From Rufibacter glacialis (GTDB lineage: Bacteria; Bacteroidota; Bacteroidia; Cytophagales; Hymenobacteraceae): a DNA stretch of 64,000 nt. Of this stretch, positions 26,508-35,265 are shown one piece after another. The DNA lies in the NCBI RefSeq assembly GCF_008271745.1, contig NZ_VKKZ01000019.1:682001-746000 (forward strand). The letters are read 5' to 3'. The position numbers and the translations under genes are program-made. The notes under the pieces are model-generated. The model had not been told where the DNA came from, did not search any database, and saw nothing but the letters and a program-made list of their open reading frames with translations. Numbering within the stretch: position 1 is the stretch's first letter; each line of letters begins with the position of its first letter.

Positions 26508-27524
26508 ATGAGTACGAAAAAACTTTCCGATATACCTGTTTCGGTGCTGGATCTGGTGCCCATTCTGCAGGGGCAGACAGCGGCCGCCTCTTTCCAGCAT
26601 ACCATTGATTTAGCGCAGAGAGTAGACCAAATGGGGTTCAAGCGCTACTGGATGGCCGAGCACCACAACATGGCCGGTATTGCCAGTTCCGCCACCGTGG
26701 TGCTGATTGGGCACGTGGCCGGGGCCACCTCCCGGATACGGGTAGGCTCTGGCGGGATCATGCTCCCCAACCATGCGCCCCTGGTGGTAGCTGAGCAATT
26801 CGGCACCCTGGCCACCCTTTACCCGGGCCGCATTGACCTGGGCCTGGGCCGGGCTCCTGGTACCGACCAGGTAACGGCCATGGCCCTGCGGCGCGACCTG
26901 CGCGGCTCCGTGGATGAATTTCCGCAGAACGTGGTGGAGGTGAAGAACTACCTGGGGCCGGTGGATCCTACGGCGCGGGTAAGAGCTGTTCCCGGCGAAG
27001 GTTCTCAGGTGCCTATCTGGATTCTGGGATCCAGTACTTTTGGCGCGCAGCTGGCGGGTATCCTGGGCATGCCTTATGCCTTCGCCAGCCATTTCGCCCC
27101 ATCGCAGCTGCAGGCGGCCTTGAAAGTGTATAGGGAAAGTTTCCAGCCCGTGGGAGACCTGAAGGAGCCTTACGCCATGGCCTGCGTCAACGTGATCGCC
27201 GCCGACACAGATGAGGAAGCCATTCATCAGTCTACTTCCCTGTACCAGTCTTTCCTGAATGTGGTGCGCGGCACGGCCAAGCCCATGCAGCCACCTGTGG
27301 AAAGCATGGACGGCCTTTGGGATGCCCAGGAACGCTACGCCGTGCAACAGATGCTGCGCTATTCCTTCATTGGCGGTCCCAAGACCGTGCAGGAAGAGCT
27401 GCAGGCCTTTCTGGACGAAACCGGGGTAGACGAGATCATGGTGGGGTCCAACATCTATGACCACGCTGGCAGGGTGCATTCCTACGAGATTATCTCCCGG
27501 TTTTTTCAGCCGTCAAAAGATTGA
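26508..27524 (+). CDS. Luciferase-like flavin monooxygenase (LLM class)
   Basis: The 338-residue protein matches the bacterial luciferase-like TIM-barrel family of FMN/F420-dependent enzymes, YhbW/YceB-like subgroup. Landmarks are [20 protein letters not shown] near the start, [21 protein letters not shown], the flavin-binding region [21 protein letters not shown] and [15 protein letters not shown]. It most likely uses FMNH2. The substrate cannot be inferred from family membership. It is monocistronic with a strong terminator. Confidence 0.9.
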   Translation: MSTKKLSDIPVSVLDLVPILQGQTAAASFQHTIDLAQRVDQMGFKRYWMAEHHNMAGIASSATVVLIGHVAGATSRIRVGSGGIMLPNHAPLVVAEQFGTLATLYPGRIDLGLGRAPGTDQVTAMALRRDLRGSVDEFPQNVVEVKNYLGPVDPTARVRAVPGEGSQVPIWILGSSTFGAQLAGILGMPYAFASHFAPSQLQAALKVYRESFQPVGDLKEPYAMACVNVIAADTDEEAIHQSTSLYQSFLNVVRGTAKPMQPPVESMDGLWDAQERYAVQQMLRYSFIGGPKTVQEELQAFLDETGVDEIMVGSNIYDHAGRVHSYEIISRFFQPSKD

Positions 27525-27546
27525 CGGGGAAATTACTGAGTAAGAC

Positions 27547-27617
27547 AGCCCCGTTTTGCGGGGCAGGTGAAGGATGAACCGGTCCCCTCAGCTGCCCCGC
27601 AAAACGGGGCTTTTTTT
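27547..27617 (+). terminator. Strong terminator with 20-bp stem
   Basis: Arms 27547-27566 and 27592-27611 are perfectly complementary around a 25-base loop and end in a T run, 22 bases past the monooxygenase stop. Confidence 0.9.
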
Positions 27618-27690
27618 GTGCCCGCATCCGGTAGGCAAACCATTGCCTGCCACCAAGACCGGTTTACCGGGGAAATGTCTAATTGCTTCT

Positions 27691-27698
27691 TACCTTTG
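27691..27698 (+). promoter_or_regulatory. Candidate -7 promoter element of the acyltransferase gene
   Basis: TACCTTTG is an exact TAnnTTTG match 46 bases before the start codon. Confidence 0.35.
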
Positions 27699-27727
27699 TG
27701 GCTGCCGCGAATGCCTTTTCTGTTTTC

Positions 27728-27757
27728 GGCCTGCTTTTTAGGAAATGTACCATAAAC
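27728..27757 (+). repeat. Interspersed hairpin element overlapping a start codon
   Basis: GGCCTG, CTTTTTAGGAAA, TACC and ATAAAC follow the family order. The copy contains the ATG (27745) of the acyltransferase gene, so the hairpin could affect its translation. Confidence 0.55.
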
Positions 27758-28680
27758 CTTCTACCGCTCCTTCCTCCTGCCCCACGCTCACGCCCGGCCA
27801 GCTTCCGCTCTGGTGGTTGTTGAAGGGGATCTCCCTACTGCCTTTTCCGGTGTTGTATGCGTTGTCCACGTTTCTGTACTGGGTGATGTACTACGTGGTA
27901 GGCTACCGCAAAAAAGTGGTTCGGCAGAATCTGGAGCGCTCTTTCCCAGAAAAAAGCAAGCAAGAACTCCTCCGGATTGAAAAGCAATTCTTCCTGAACC
28001 TCACTGACCTGATGGTAGAATCACTGAAGCTGATTTCGCTGACCCCGGCGGAACTGCGGAAAAGGGTGGCCTCACGGGGAGAGGAGAAGGTGATAGCCCA
28101 ATTGGGAACCGGCGCTTCTGTGCTGATCCTGGGGGCGCATTTGGGCAACTGGGAATACATGTCAGCGGCGGGTAATTCTATCTTTCCCTATCCCATTGAC
28201 GGGGTGTACAAACCGTTGGCCAATCCTTTCTTTGAGGAATTCATGAAGTTCATGCGCAGCCGGTTTGGGATCAACCTGGTGAAAATGAAAGACACGCTGC
28301 GGCACTTGATCCGGCACAAAAGCGAAAGCCGCATCTTCACGCTGTTGTCAGACCAGGTGCCACCTTACGGCGAAATCCAATACTGGACGAACTTCCTTCA
28401 CCAGGACACCGCCTTCTATGTGGGGGCAGAGAAACTGAGGACCTCCTTTCAATTCCCTGCCTTCTTTATTGGCATGCGGCACGTGAAACGCGGCTATTAT
28501 GAAATCGAGTTCCAGGAACTGTTACCTGCTCCCGTGCCCGGTACCCCAGAGGAAGGGCATCCGCTGACGGAGCTGTTCTCCCGAAAACTGGAAGCCTGGG
28601 TACAAGAAAACCCCGCAGAATACCTGTGGTCGCACAAGCGCTGGAAACACAGCCGTCCCACGGCTGCCCCGTTGGCTTAA
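27745..28680 (+). CDS. Lysophospholipid/lipid A acyltransferase (LpxL/HtrB family)
   Basis: The 311-residue membrane acyltransferase has an N-terminal membrane helix (about 23-50, with WWLLKGISLLPFPVLYALST) and an LPLAT domain. The catalytic HX4(D/E) motif is seen at LGAHLGNWEYMSA (H132, E137). The RQNLERSFPEK element matches the LpxL start, where the enzyme transfers secondary acyl chains to Kdo-lipid A in the inner membrane. A lysophospholipid role cannot be excluded. It is monocistronic; the ATG overlaps a copy of the interspersed element. Confidence 0.9.
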   Translation: MYHKPSTAPSSCPTLTPGQLPLWWLLKGISLLPFPVLYALSTFLYWVMYYVVGYRKKVVRQNLERSFPEKSKQELLRIEKQFFLNLTDLMVESLKLISLTPAELRKRVASRGEEKVIAQLGTGASVLILGAHLGNWEYMSAAGNSIFPYPIDGVYKPLANPFFEEFMKFMRSRFGINLVKMKDTLRHLIRHKSESRIFTLLSDQVPPYGEIQYWTNFLHQDTAFYVGAEKLRTSFQFPAFFIGMRHVKRGYYEIEFQELLPAPVPGTPEEGHPLTELFSRKLEAWVQENPAEYLWSHKRWKHSRPTAAPLA

Positions 28681-28696
28681 GCAACCCCTTTTTTCA

Positions 28697-28725
28697 GGCC
28701 TCTTTTAGCAAAACAAGTCCAAAAC
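28697..28725 (+). repeat. Copy of the interspersed hairpin element
   Basis: GGCCTC, TTTTAGCAAAA, GTCC and AAAAC follow the family order, 16 bases after the acyltransferase stop. Confidence 0.55.
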
Positions 28726-28978
28726 CCAAGGTACAGGTTCTAAGAAGAATAGCTGGTCCTTACCCATTCCTTGACAGAGGTTTACCGGTGCCTCACCCTT
28801 CCTGGGGATAACGCTTGGTTTGTTCTATGGATCTTTTTCCTGGCAATAAGGAAGAAGGTGGCCATTCCCAAGTCTGAAAAGGATTTTTCTTGTTCCTGTA
28901 CTCTCCGCTATAGGTTCTCTAAAGTAATGAGGGCCAATACTGCTTCGGCTAGCGGCCTACTGCGTCTCCTTCCATACT

Positions 28979-29021
28979 GCCTTTGTCCAAATAAAAAATG
29001 CCTTTGCTCAAGTAAAAAAGA
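28979..29021 (+). repeat. Tandem duplication of a 21-22 base unit
   Basis: TGCCTTTGTCCAAATAAAAA is followed directly by TGCCTTTGCTCAAGTAAAAA, an imperfect duplication in the gene-free region. Confidence 0.7.
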
Positions 29022-29194
29022 GGCACTGCGGTCTTTCTGGTGCCGGGTTGAATATTTTTTGTCTGGAGATGCAGCTAAATGATTTTTATGGGGTCTTTAG
29101 AGGAAAGGCATAGGGAATCGGGCCCTAACCCTGCCTTTGTAGCCCATCACTGCTTAAAAAATACTTAGCTTCATTTGTTAATTAATGTTAATAT

Positions 29195-29227
29195 TTTGCT
29201 AAATTGATAGGTACTAATGTACTTGGA
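29195..29227 (+). promoter_or_regulatory. Weak candidate promoter of the first susC gene
   Basis: TTTG at 29195-29198 and TACTTGGA at 29220-29227, 21 bases apart, roughly match the -33/-7 pair, but the -7 element is imperfect and lies about 590 bases from the gene. Confidence 0.22.
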
Positions 29228-29303
29228 TTTTTAGAAGGCAAAATTTAAAATACAGGACACTAGGGGGTGCAAGTGCAGTAGCTGGCTCTATCTGGCTATT
29301 GGT

Positions 29304-29332
29304 GTTTAGGCTTACTTGCGCAGAAACAGCTC
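29304..29332 (-). repeat. Copy of the interspersed hairpin element (minus orientation)
   Basis: On the minus strand it reads GAGCTG, TTTCTGCGCAA, AAGCC and TAAAC in the family order. Confidence 0.6.
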
Positions 29333-29817
29333 AAAAAATGGCTGTTCATGGATCTGAGATAACAGGACCATTAATCTAAGAAAAAAGAAAACCGCTGGTT
29401 TACAAAAGGCCACCAAAGCCAAATCTGCTGCCTGCGTAGTGTTGTTCCCGCAAGAGAGCGGTACAACAAGCGGTACACCCATCTCCAGATAAATCCCGCA
29501 GGTAGAGGCTACCTGACTTTTCCTATACGCTATTCCTAACCGCTGCCTGCGGCCTAGTATTCCACAGGCCTGGGTTCTGGAATATGCAAGTCCCCTGTCA
29601 GCGGTTTGTTTTCCTGCTCTCCTCCACCTGGGCTTGCCTGTGCTGTTGTTTGATTGGCTGTTGATTAGGCGTTGAGGCGCAAAGCCGGCTAAGTGACCAA
29701 GGTGCATTGTTTTCTTGCTAGCGGGCGCTGGGTCGCCCCATTGGTTAGTACCTGCTTTCTGGATTACAGGAGGCATGAACACCACCTTCATCAACTAACG
29801 ATCATTCTATAAAGATT

Positions 29818-32800
29818 ATGAGGAAGAATTTACTACTCACATGGGTGTTGGTATTCTGCCTGCTGAGTCAGGTATGGGCACAGACCCGAACCGTTACAGG
29901 TAAAGTGTCCTCTCCTGGCGGGGAAGGCATGCCTGGGGTAACGGTGCAAGTGAAAGGAACTGCTACCGCTGTTCCTTCAGATGCCAACGGAAATTATTCT
30001 ATCCAAGTCCCAGCCCAGGGTGGAACCTTGGTATTCACCTACATTGGGTACCTGAACCGGGAGGTGGAAATAGGCAGCCAAAGCACCATCAATGTCACCT
30101 TGCAGGAAGATTCTGAGCAATTGGGCGAGGTAGTGGTGACCGCGGTAGGGATTGAGCGCCAGAAAAGAGAGGTGAACTACGCGGTGCAAGACGTGAAAGG
30201 CGAACAGATCGCCCAGAAATCAGAGCCCAACGTGGTGAACGCCCTGCAGGGGAAAGTGGCGGGGGTGGAAATCATCTCTTCCAGCGGTTTGCCGGGCGCC
30301 TCATCGCAGATCTTTATCAGGGGCCTTTCTTCGGCTACCGGTAATAACCAACCGCTTTTTGTGGTAGACGGGGTGCCTATTAGCAACAGCACCGTCTATT
30401 CCTCCAGCCCTACCGTGGGCGGAGCCTCCTACTCCAACCGGGCCTTGGACATCCACCCCAATGACATTGAGTCTATGACGGTGTTGAAAGGTCCGGCCGC
30501 GGCCGCCTTGTACGGGGCCAGGGCCAGCAACGGGGCGGTAATCATTACCACCAAAAGAGGGCGGGGAGAAGACGTGGAGATCACCGTTACCTCTTCCTAC
30601 AACCTGCAGGAGGTGTACGGCTTGCCCCAATACCAGAATGAGTACGGGCAAGGAACCAACGGCCGCTACAATGTGGCCTCTACAGACAGTTGGGGGCCTC
30701 GTTTTGGTACCCCAGGTCTAGATTCCGTGCCCAACGCGCCGGGGAATCCCTTGACTATGCTGGCGTATAGGGCCTATGAAGACAACGTCAAAGACTTTTT
30801 CCAGAAGGGAAGCATCTGGGACAATGGTATCACTCTATCGGCTGGTTCACAGAAAGTGCGCTACATCTTCAGTGCCAACACCACCAACCAGGAGGGGGTC
30901 ATCCCGAACAGCGGCTTAGACCGGTACACCCTGCGGGCCGCCGGGAACGGTGATTTAGGAAGGGGATTTTCTGTGGATGCCTCCATTCTTTACGTCAAGA
31001 CCAACCAGGAAGGCGCACTGCAGGGAAACTCTGGTTCCAGCCCCTGGTTCACGTTGCCGTTCATACCTAGAAGCTTTGACATCCAGAATGTACCTTATAA
31101 ACTGCGGGCCGGGGTGCAGGCGCCCACGTTCTTTACCTTACTCAACCGTGATAACCCCATGTGGAGTATCAATGAGTCTTTCTATGAGAGTGAGGTGAAC
31201 CGGTCTATTGTGAGTGGCACGTTCAACTATAACCCGCAGTTCTTCAAAGCGTTCACGGCCACCTACCGCATTGGCCTAGACCAGTATTCTGATGACCGCC
31301 TGGAAGCCTACGGGTACGGGTCTATCAACGCCAACGGGAATACCGCTTCCAACCGTAAGGGTTCCCAGTTGTATGATGACATCCGGTTTCTGTCTGTGAA
31401 CCATGATCTGTTTGGGGTGTATCAACAGGACATTACCCCCGACTTTAACCTGAGGGCCTTGATTGGAACTCAGGTGAACACGATCCAGACGCGGCAGAAC
31501 TCCATCAGGGCAGAAGACCTGTTGGTACCAGACTTCTATAACCTGGCCAACCACCTGCCTTCCACCACTTTTGCCACCAATGCCAAATCAGAGAGAAGGT
31601 TGGTAGGGCTGTACGGGCAGTTGGGGCTGGCTTATAAGAACTGGTTGTTTACGGAGTTTACCGCCCGTAATGACTGGTCTTCTACGTTGCCAACCAGCAA
31701 CAACAGCTATTTCTACCCCTCCGTGAGTGTGGGCTTTGTCTTCACAGATGCCTTCGGGATCAGCAACAACATCCTGAGTTATGGGAAGCTGCGGGCCAGT
31801 TACGCCATGGTAGGCAATGATACCAACCCGTACCTCACCAATACGTTCTATGTGACGCAGGCGTTTGGGAACAATGTGGCCGGGCTCAATTTTCCCTTCA
31901 ATGGCTCCACCGTGGCCTTTACCCGGAACAACAGGCGGGGCAATCAGAACCTGAAGCCAGAATCCAAGAAATCTTTTGAGATGGGGGCTGAGTTCACCTT
32001 CTATGATGGGCGGGCCACCCTGGATGTGAACTATTTCAATAACAGCACCACTGACCAGATCCTGAACCTGACGGTGCCTGGTTCAACCGGCTTTTCCACC
32101 TTCACCACCAACGCCGGCCAAATTGACAACAAAGGATGGGAGATCTCTGCTAACGTCACCCCGGTCAACATTGAAGAAGGATTCCGGTGGGATATAGGAA
32201 CCAATTTCACCGCCCTGGAAACCGAAGTGGTGTCACTGGCCCCAGGCCTGGATCAATTCAGCCTGACCACCGGGTTCGTGAACCCAACCACCGGTACCGC
32301 CAGTGCGGGGTTTTCGGGCTTGAGCCCGTTGTTGCAGCCTGGCCAGCCCTTTGGTATCCTGCAGGGCAGCACTTTCCGGCGTACGCCGGAAGGGCAGTTG
32401 ATCATTGATGCTACCAATGGCTTACCCATTGTAGACGCTAACCCGCAGATCATTGGGGACCCTAACGCCGACTGGTGGGCAAGTCTTTCTAATAATTTTA
32501 CCTTCAAAGGGTTTACCGTGGGGGCCATGCTGCAATATGTGCACGGCGGCGACTTCTACTCCCGGCAGACGCAGATAGCCCGTTTAAGGGGTGTTTTAGA
32601 GGAAACCGCTGAAAACCGCGAACAGCCCCACATGTTTGAAGGCGTACTGGCCAATGAGGCGGGTGAGGCGACCACCACCCCCAATAACATCCAGATTTCG
32701 GCGCAGCAATACTGGACGCACTTCAACAATGCCTCTGAGTTCGCGGTGTTTGATGCCTCTGTGTTAAGGTTGCGGGAGGTAACCATCGGGTACGCCCTGC

Positions 32801-32997
32801 CGGCCACCTTACTGGCCAAGACCCCTTTCAAAGGCCTCAATGTTTCGCTTACCGGCCGAAACCTGCTGTTCTACGCGCCTAACCTGCCGCACGCTGATCC
32901 GGAGTCAAACCAACTGGGAGGAAACACTCGGGGCTTTGAGTTCAACTCGCCGCCGTCAGTCCGCAATTATGGTATAAATCTTCGGTTTTCATTCTAA
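29818..32997 (+). CDS. SusC/RagA-type TonB-dependent outer membrane transporter
   Basis: The 1059-residue outer membrane protein has a signal peptide (to about VWAQ, residue 21). A carboxypeptidase-like regulatory domain follows at about 25-105 (GEGMPGVTVQVKGTATAVPSD). The TonB plug is at about 115-230, with EVVVTAVGIERQKREVNYAVQ and FIRGLSSATGNNQPLFVVDG (both in short form), and ends VLKGPAAAALYGARASNGAV. The rest is a 22-stranded barrel ending in an aromatic strand (INLRFSF). It imports a large nutrient together with the SusD lipoprotein 19 bases downstream. The substrate is not evident: no glycoside hydrolase or regulator accompanies the pair, and a secreted peptidase follows. Confidence 0.95.
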   Translation: MRKNLLLTWVLVFCLLSQVWAQTRTVTGKVSSPGGEGMPGVTVQVKGTATAVPSDANGNYSIQVPAQGGTLVFTYIGYLNREVEIGSQSTINVTLQEDSEQLGEVVVTAVGIERQKREVNYAVQDVKGEQIAQKSEPNVVNALQGKVAGVEIISSSGLPGASSQIFIRGLSSATGNNQPLFVVDGVPISNSTVYSSSPTVGGASYSNRALDIHPNDIESMTVLKGPAAAALYGARASNGAVIITTKRGRGEDVEITVTSSYNLQEVYGLPQYQNEYGQGTNGRYNVASTDSWGPRFGTPGLDSVPNAPGNPLTMLAYRAYEDNVKDFFQKGSIWDNGITLSAGSQKVRYIFSANTTNQEGVIPNSGLDRYTLRAAGNGDLGRGFSVDASILYVKTNQEGALQGNSGSSPWFTLPFIPRSFDIQNVPYKLRAGVQAPTFFTLLNRDNPMWSINESFYESEVNRSIVSGTFNYNPQFFKAFTATYRIGLDQYSDDRLEAYGYGSINANGNTASNRKGSQLYDDIRFLSVNHDLFGVYQQDITPDFNLRALIGTQVNTIQTRQNSIRAEDLLVPDFYNLANHLPSTTFATNAKSERRLVGLYGQLGLAYKNWLFTEFTARNDWSSTLPTSNNSYFYPSVSVGFVFTDAFGISNNILSYGKLRASYAMVGNDTNPYLTNTFYVTQAFGNNVAGLNFPFNGSTVAFTRNNRRGNQNLKPESKKSFEMGAEFTFYDGRATLDVNYFNNSTTDQILNLTVPGSTGFSTFTTNAGQIDNKGWEISANVTPVNIEEGFRWDIGTNFTALETEVVSLAPGLDQFSLTTGFVNPTTGTASAGFSGLSPLLQPGQPFGILQGSTFRRTPEGQLIIDATNGLPIVDANPQIIGDPNADWWASLSNNFTFKGFTVGAMLQYVHGGDFYSRQTQIARLRGVLEETAENREQPHMFEGVLANEAGEATTTPNNIQISAQQYWTHFNNASEFAVFDASVLRLREVTIGYALPATLLAKTPFKGLNVSLTGRNLLFYAPNLPHADPESNQLGGNTRGFEFNSPPSVRNYGINLRFSF

Positions 32998-33016
32998 GAC
33001 GTGGGAGAACAGAATT

Positions 33017-34540
33017 ATGAAAAGAGTGATAAGAGTTTCTAAAAGCATAGCGGTGGCGATAGGGCTGGTGATCATCAGTTCCTGTGATGATTTCCTGGAC
33101 GTGAACACCAGCCCCAATAACCTGCCAGCCGCTGAGATTCAGTATATCCTGCCCGGGTCACAGTTGGGAGTGGGGTTTACGTTGGGGAACACCATCCAAT
33201 TGGTGACCTCCTTGTGGGTGCAGCACATGGCAGGCACCGGCACCCAGTCAGACCCCTATGACCGCTACAACATAGGCCCTAGTGAGATGGACAATGAATG
33301 GATAGGCATTTATGCCAACCTGTTGGATGACCTGCAGCAGGTGAAGACCCAGGGCAGGGCAGAGGGTAACTTCGTGCATGCGGGCATGGCGGGCATTCTG
33401 CAGGCCTATGTGTGGACCGTGACTACTGATATGTGGGGCGATGTGCCATTTACCCAAGCCCTCAATTTTGATGCAGATCCCACCCCGGCGTATGACCCCC
33501 AGCAAAACATCTATGCGGGCATCATCACCATCTTGAACGAAGGTCTTGCTGACTTAGGGAAGACCAATGTGCTTGCATCTTCTGAAGGAGACCTGATCTA
33601 TGGGGGGAGCGTGGATAAATGGACCAGGATGGCCAATTCACTGAAGCTCAAGCTGTATGTGCAGAGCCGCAAGAAAGACGCCGCCAATGCCACCGCCCGC
33701 ATCAATGAGTTGATCACCCAAAACAAGTTCATCACCTCTAATGCCGATAATTTCAACGTGCCGTTCTTTGCCTCCTCAGGGGCTCAGAACCCACTGTACC
33801 AGTACAATCATTTAACCCGGCCTAATGACTTGATTGCCAGTACGCGGTTTCTTGATTCACTGAATGCGTTGAATGACCCGCGGTTGCCTGTTCTTCTCAC
33901 CCAGACCAACGGCGCCTACGTGGGGTATGACAACGGAGCCCATACTTTACTCAACTTCACCAATGCCAACCGGTCACGGTGGGGCTTGTATATTGTGGGC
34001 AAAGGGCAGACGGCCTCCAATGGAACCATCAACGTGGCGGTGGCCAATGACCAGGCCCCCATGCGCCTGATCACCTCTTACATGGTGTATTACTGGTTGG
34101 CAGAGGCGGCGCTCACCCTGGGTACCACCGGTAACCCAGCCACGCTGTACCGCCAAGCGCTGGAGGCCAATTTCAATGACATCTCCACGTTCCTGGGAGC
34201 CACTTATACGCCTGCTAACTTTACCGCCAACGGCCAGGCTTACACCAACGCCCGGGTGGCGGCCTTCAACGCCCAGCCCACCACAGAGGGTAAGCTGAAC
34301 GTGCTCATCCGGGACAAATGGGTTTCCTCGGCGGGCAACTCCTATGAGGCTTACAATGATTACCGGCGCACCGGATACCCAAGGTTGGCGTTGCCGCAGA
34401 ACGCGCTGGCAGGGGTGAACCGGATTCCCACCCGTTGGCCGTATGCCCTCAATGAGTTGCAGTCTAACAAGGAGAATATCCCGCAAGGGCTGGGTACGTA
34501 CCCCGCCGGTTTCCTGGTTCCCGTATGGTGGATGCAGTAG
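33017..34540 (+). CDS. SusD/RagB-type lipoprotein (SusD-like 2 group)
   Basis: The 507-residue surface lipoprotein caps the SusC barrel. The signal peptide ends IISSC (Cys23). The TPR-like helices, including DLQQVKTQGRAEGNFVHAGM and YIFQAYVWTVTTDMWGDVPF (short landmarks), and the C-terminal RDKWVSSAGNSYEAYNDYRRTGYP match the SusD-like 2 subgroup, which is often peptide- or unknown-substrate specific. It is coexpressed with the SusC gene and the next lipoprotein. Confidence 0.92.
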   Translation: MKRVIRVSKSIAVAIGLVIISSCDDFLDVNTSPNNLPAAEIQYILPGSQLGVGFTLGNTIQLVTSLWVQHMAGTGTQSDPYDRYNIGPSEMDNEWIGIYANLLDDLQQVKTQGRAEGNFVHAGMAGILQAYVWTVTTDMWGDVPFTQALNFDADPTPAYDPQQNIYAGIITILNEGLADLGKTNVLASSEGDLIYGGSVDKWTRMANSLKLKLYVQSRKKDAANATARINELITQNKFITSNADNFNVPFFASSGAQNPLYQYNHLTRPNDLIASTRFLDSLNALNDPRLPVLLTQTNGAYVGYDNGAHTLLNFTNANRSRWGLYIVGKGQTASNGTINVAVANDQAPMRLITSYMVYYWLAEAALTLGTTGNPATLYRQALEANFNDISTFLGATYTPANFTANGQAYTNARVAAFNAQPTTEGKLNVLIRDKWVSSAGNSYEAYNDYRRTGYPRLALPQNALAGVNRIPTRWPYALNELQSNKENIPQGLGTYPAGFLVPVWWMQ

Positions 34541-34567
34541 TTTTTAGACCTAATTCCTGAAAAAGAT

Positions 34568-35152
34568 ATGAAAATCAGAAAGATATACCTTGGGCTCTTG
34601 AGCGTGGCGCTCTGGGCGTTCAGTGCCTGTGAAAAGGACGAATATGATGGACTAACGGATCCTGATCCTATTCCGGCGGCGGCCATCACTTTTCCGCAGT
34701 CAGTAGAGGCGAACGGGGTGGCCCGCATGGAAGACAACGCCTATATCATCAAACAGAATTCCATTGCGGCGGGGCAGATTTCGGTACAGATCAAGGTGCC
34801 CGAGGGCAGAACCATCCAGGAACTGACGAGCGTGACCGGGCAGCGTTTCAGAAGTCCTGCGCCCACCGCGCCTAACTACAGCCCTACGGTGGCTTCAACG
34901 GCGGCTAACCTGGCCCCAAACGCCCCTATTACCCGAAACACTGCGGGTAACCTGCCTACCACCCTCACCGGCGCGCCGGGCAACATGGTGACGTATACTC
35001 TGTCTTTGGCCAACCTGCCCGCCGTGCTCTCAGATGCGCAGATGCCCACTGTGGCCGTGGGAGACGTGATCCGGCTGTTCTTCCGGGTACGGGTAGACAA
35101 CACCCAGCAGGAACAGCGCCCTCTGGAGGTGAGAGTCTACATTACCGGTTGA
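34568..35152 (+). CDS. Accessory lipoprotein of the susCD locus, unknown function
   Basis: The 194-residue protein has a lipoprotein signal peptide ending AFSAC (Cys21) and a following acidic stretch EKDEYD typical of surface-exported Bacteroidota lipoproteins. The rest is Thr/Ala/Pro/Asn-rich with beta-type alternation, and no domain is recognised. It lies 27 bases after SusD and ends at a strong terminator, so it is the last gene of this operon. It is likely an extra ligand-binding surface protein, by analogy with SusE/F. Confidence 0.75.
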   Translation: MKIRKIYLGLLSVALWAFSACEKDEYDGLTDPDPIPAAAITFPQSVEANGVARMEDNAYIIKQNSIAAGQISVQIKVPEGRTIQELTSVTGQRFRSPAPTAPNYSPTVASTAANLAPNAPITRNTAGNLPTTLTGAPGNMVTYTLSLANLPAVLSDAQMPTVAVGDVIRLFFRVRVDNTQQEQRPLEVRVYITG

Positions 35153-35167
35153 GGTAGGGGAGACCAC

Positions 35168-35231
35168 AAAAGCGGCATCAAACAAAAGCCCAGCAATGAC
35201 CTGCTGGGCTTTTGTTTGATGCCGCTTTTTT
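35168..35231 (+). terminator. Very long perfect terminator hairpin (28-bp stem)
   Basis: Arms 35168-35195 and 35202-35229 are perfectly complementary over 28 bases around a 6-base loop and end in a T run. It closes the susCD operon. Confidence 0.92.
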
Positions 35232-35265
35232 ATAAATCGGGTCAGAATCATAATCCCCCTTATCC

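Larger units (their letters stand above)
28681..29817. other. Large gene-free region before the first susCD locus
   Basis: About 1.1 kb without a supportable gene. It contains two interspersed elements, a local tandem duplication at 28979-29021, and an AT-rich segment (29160-29250) that may be the susC promoter. The minus-strand frame 29312-29794 has no recognisable protein. Confidence 0.5.

Noticed and set aside
29312-29794. Minus-strand frame of 160 codons before susC
   Set aside because: The product has no domain, signal or family pattern and overlaps an interspersed element copy.
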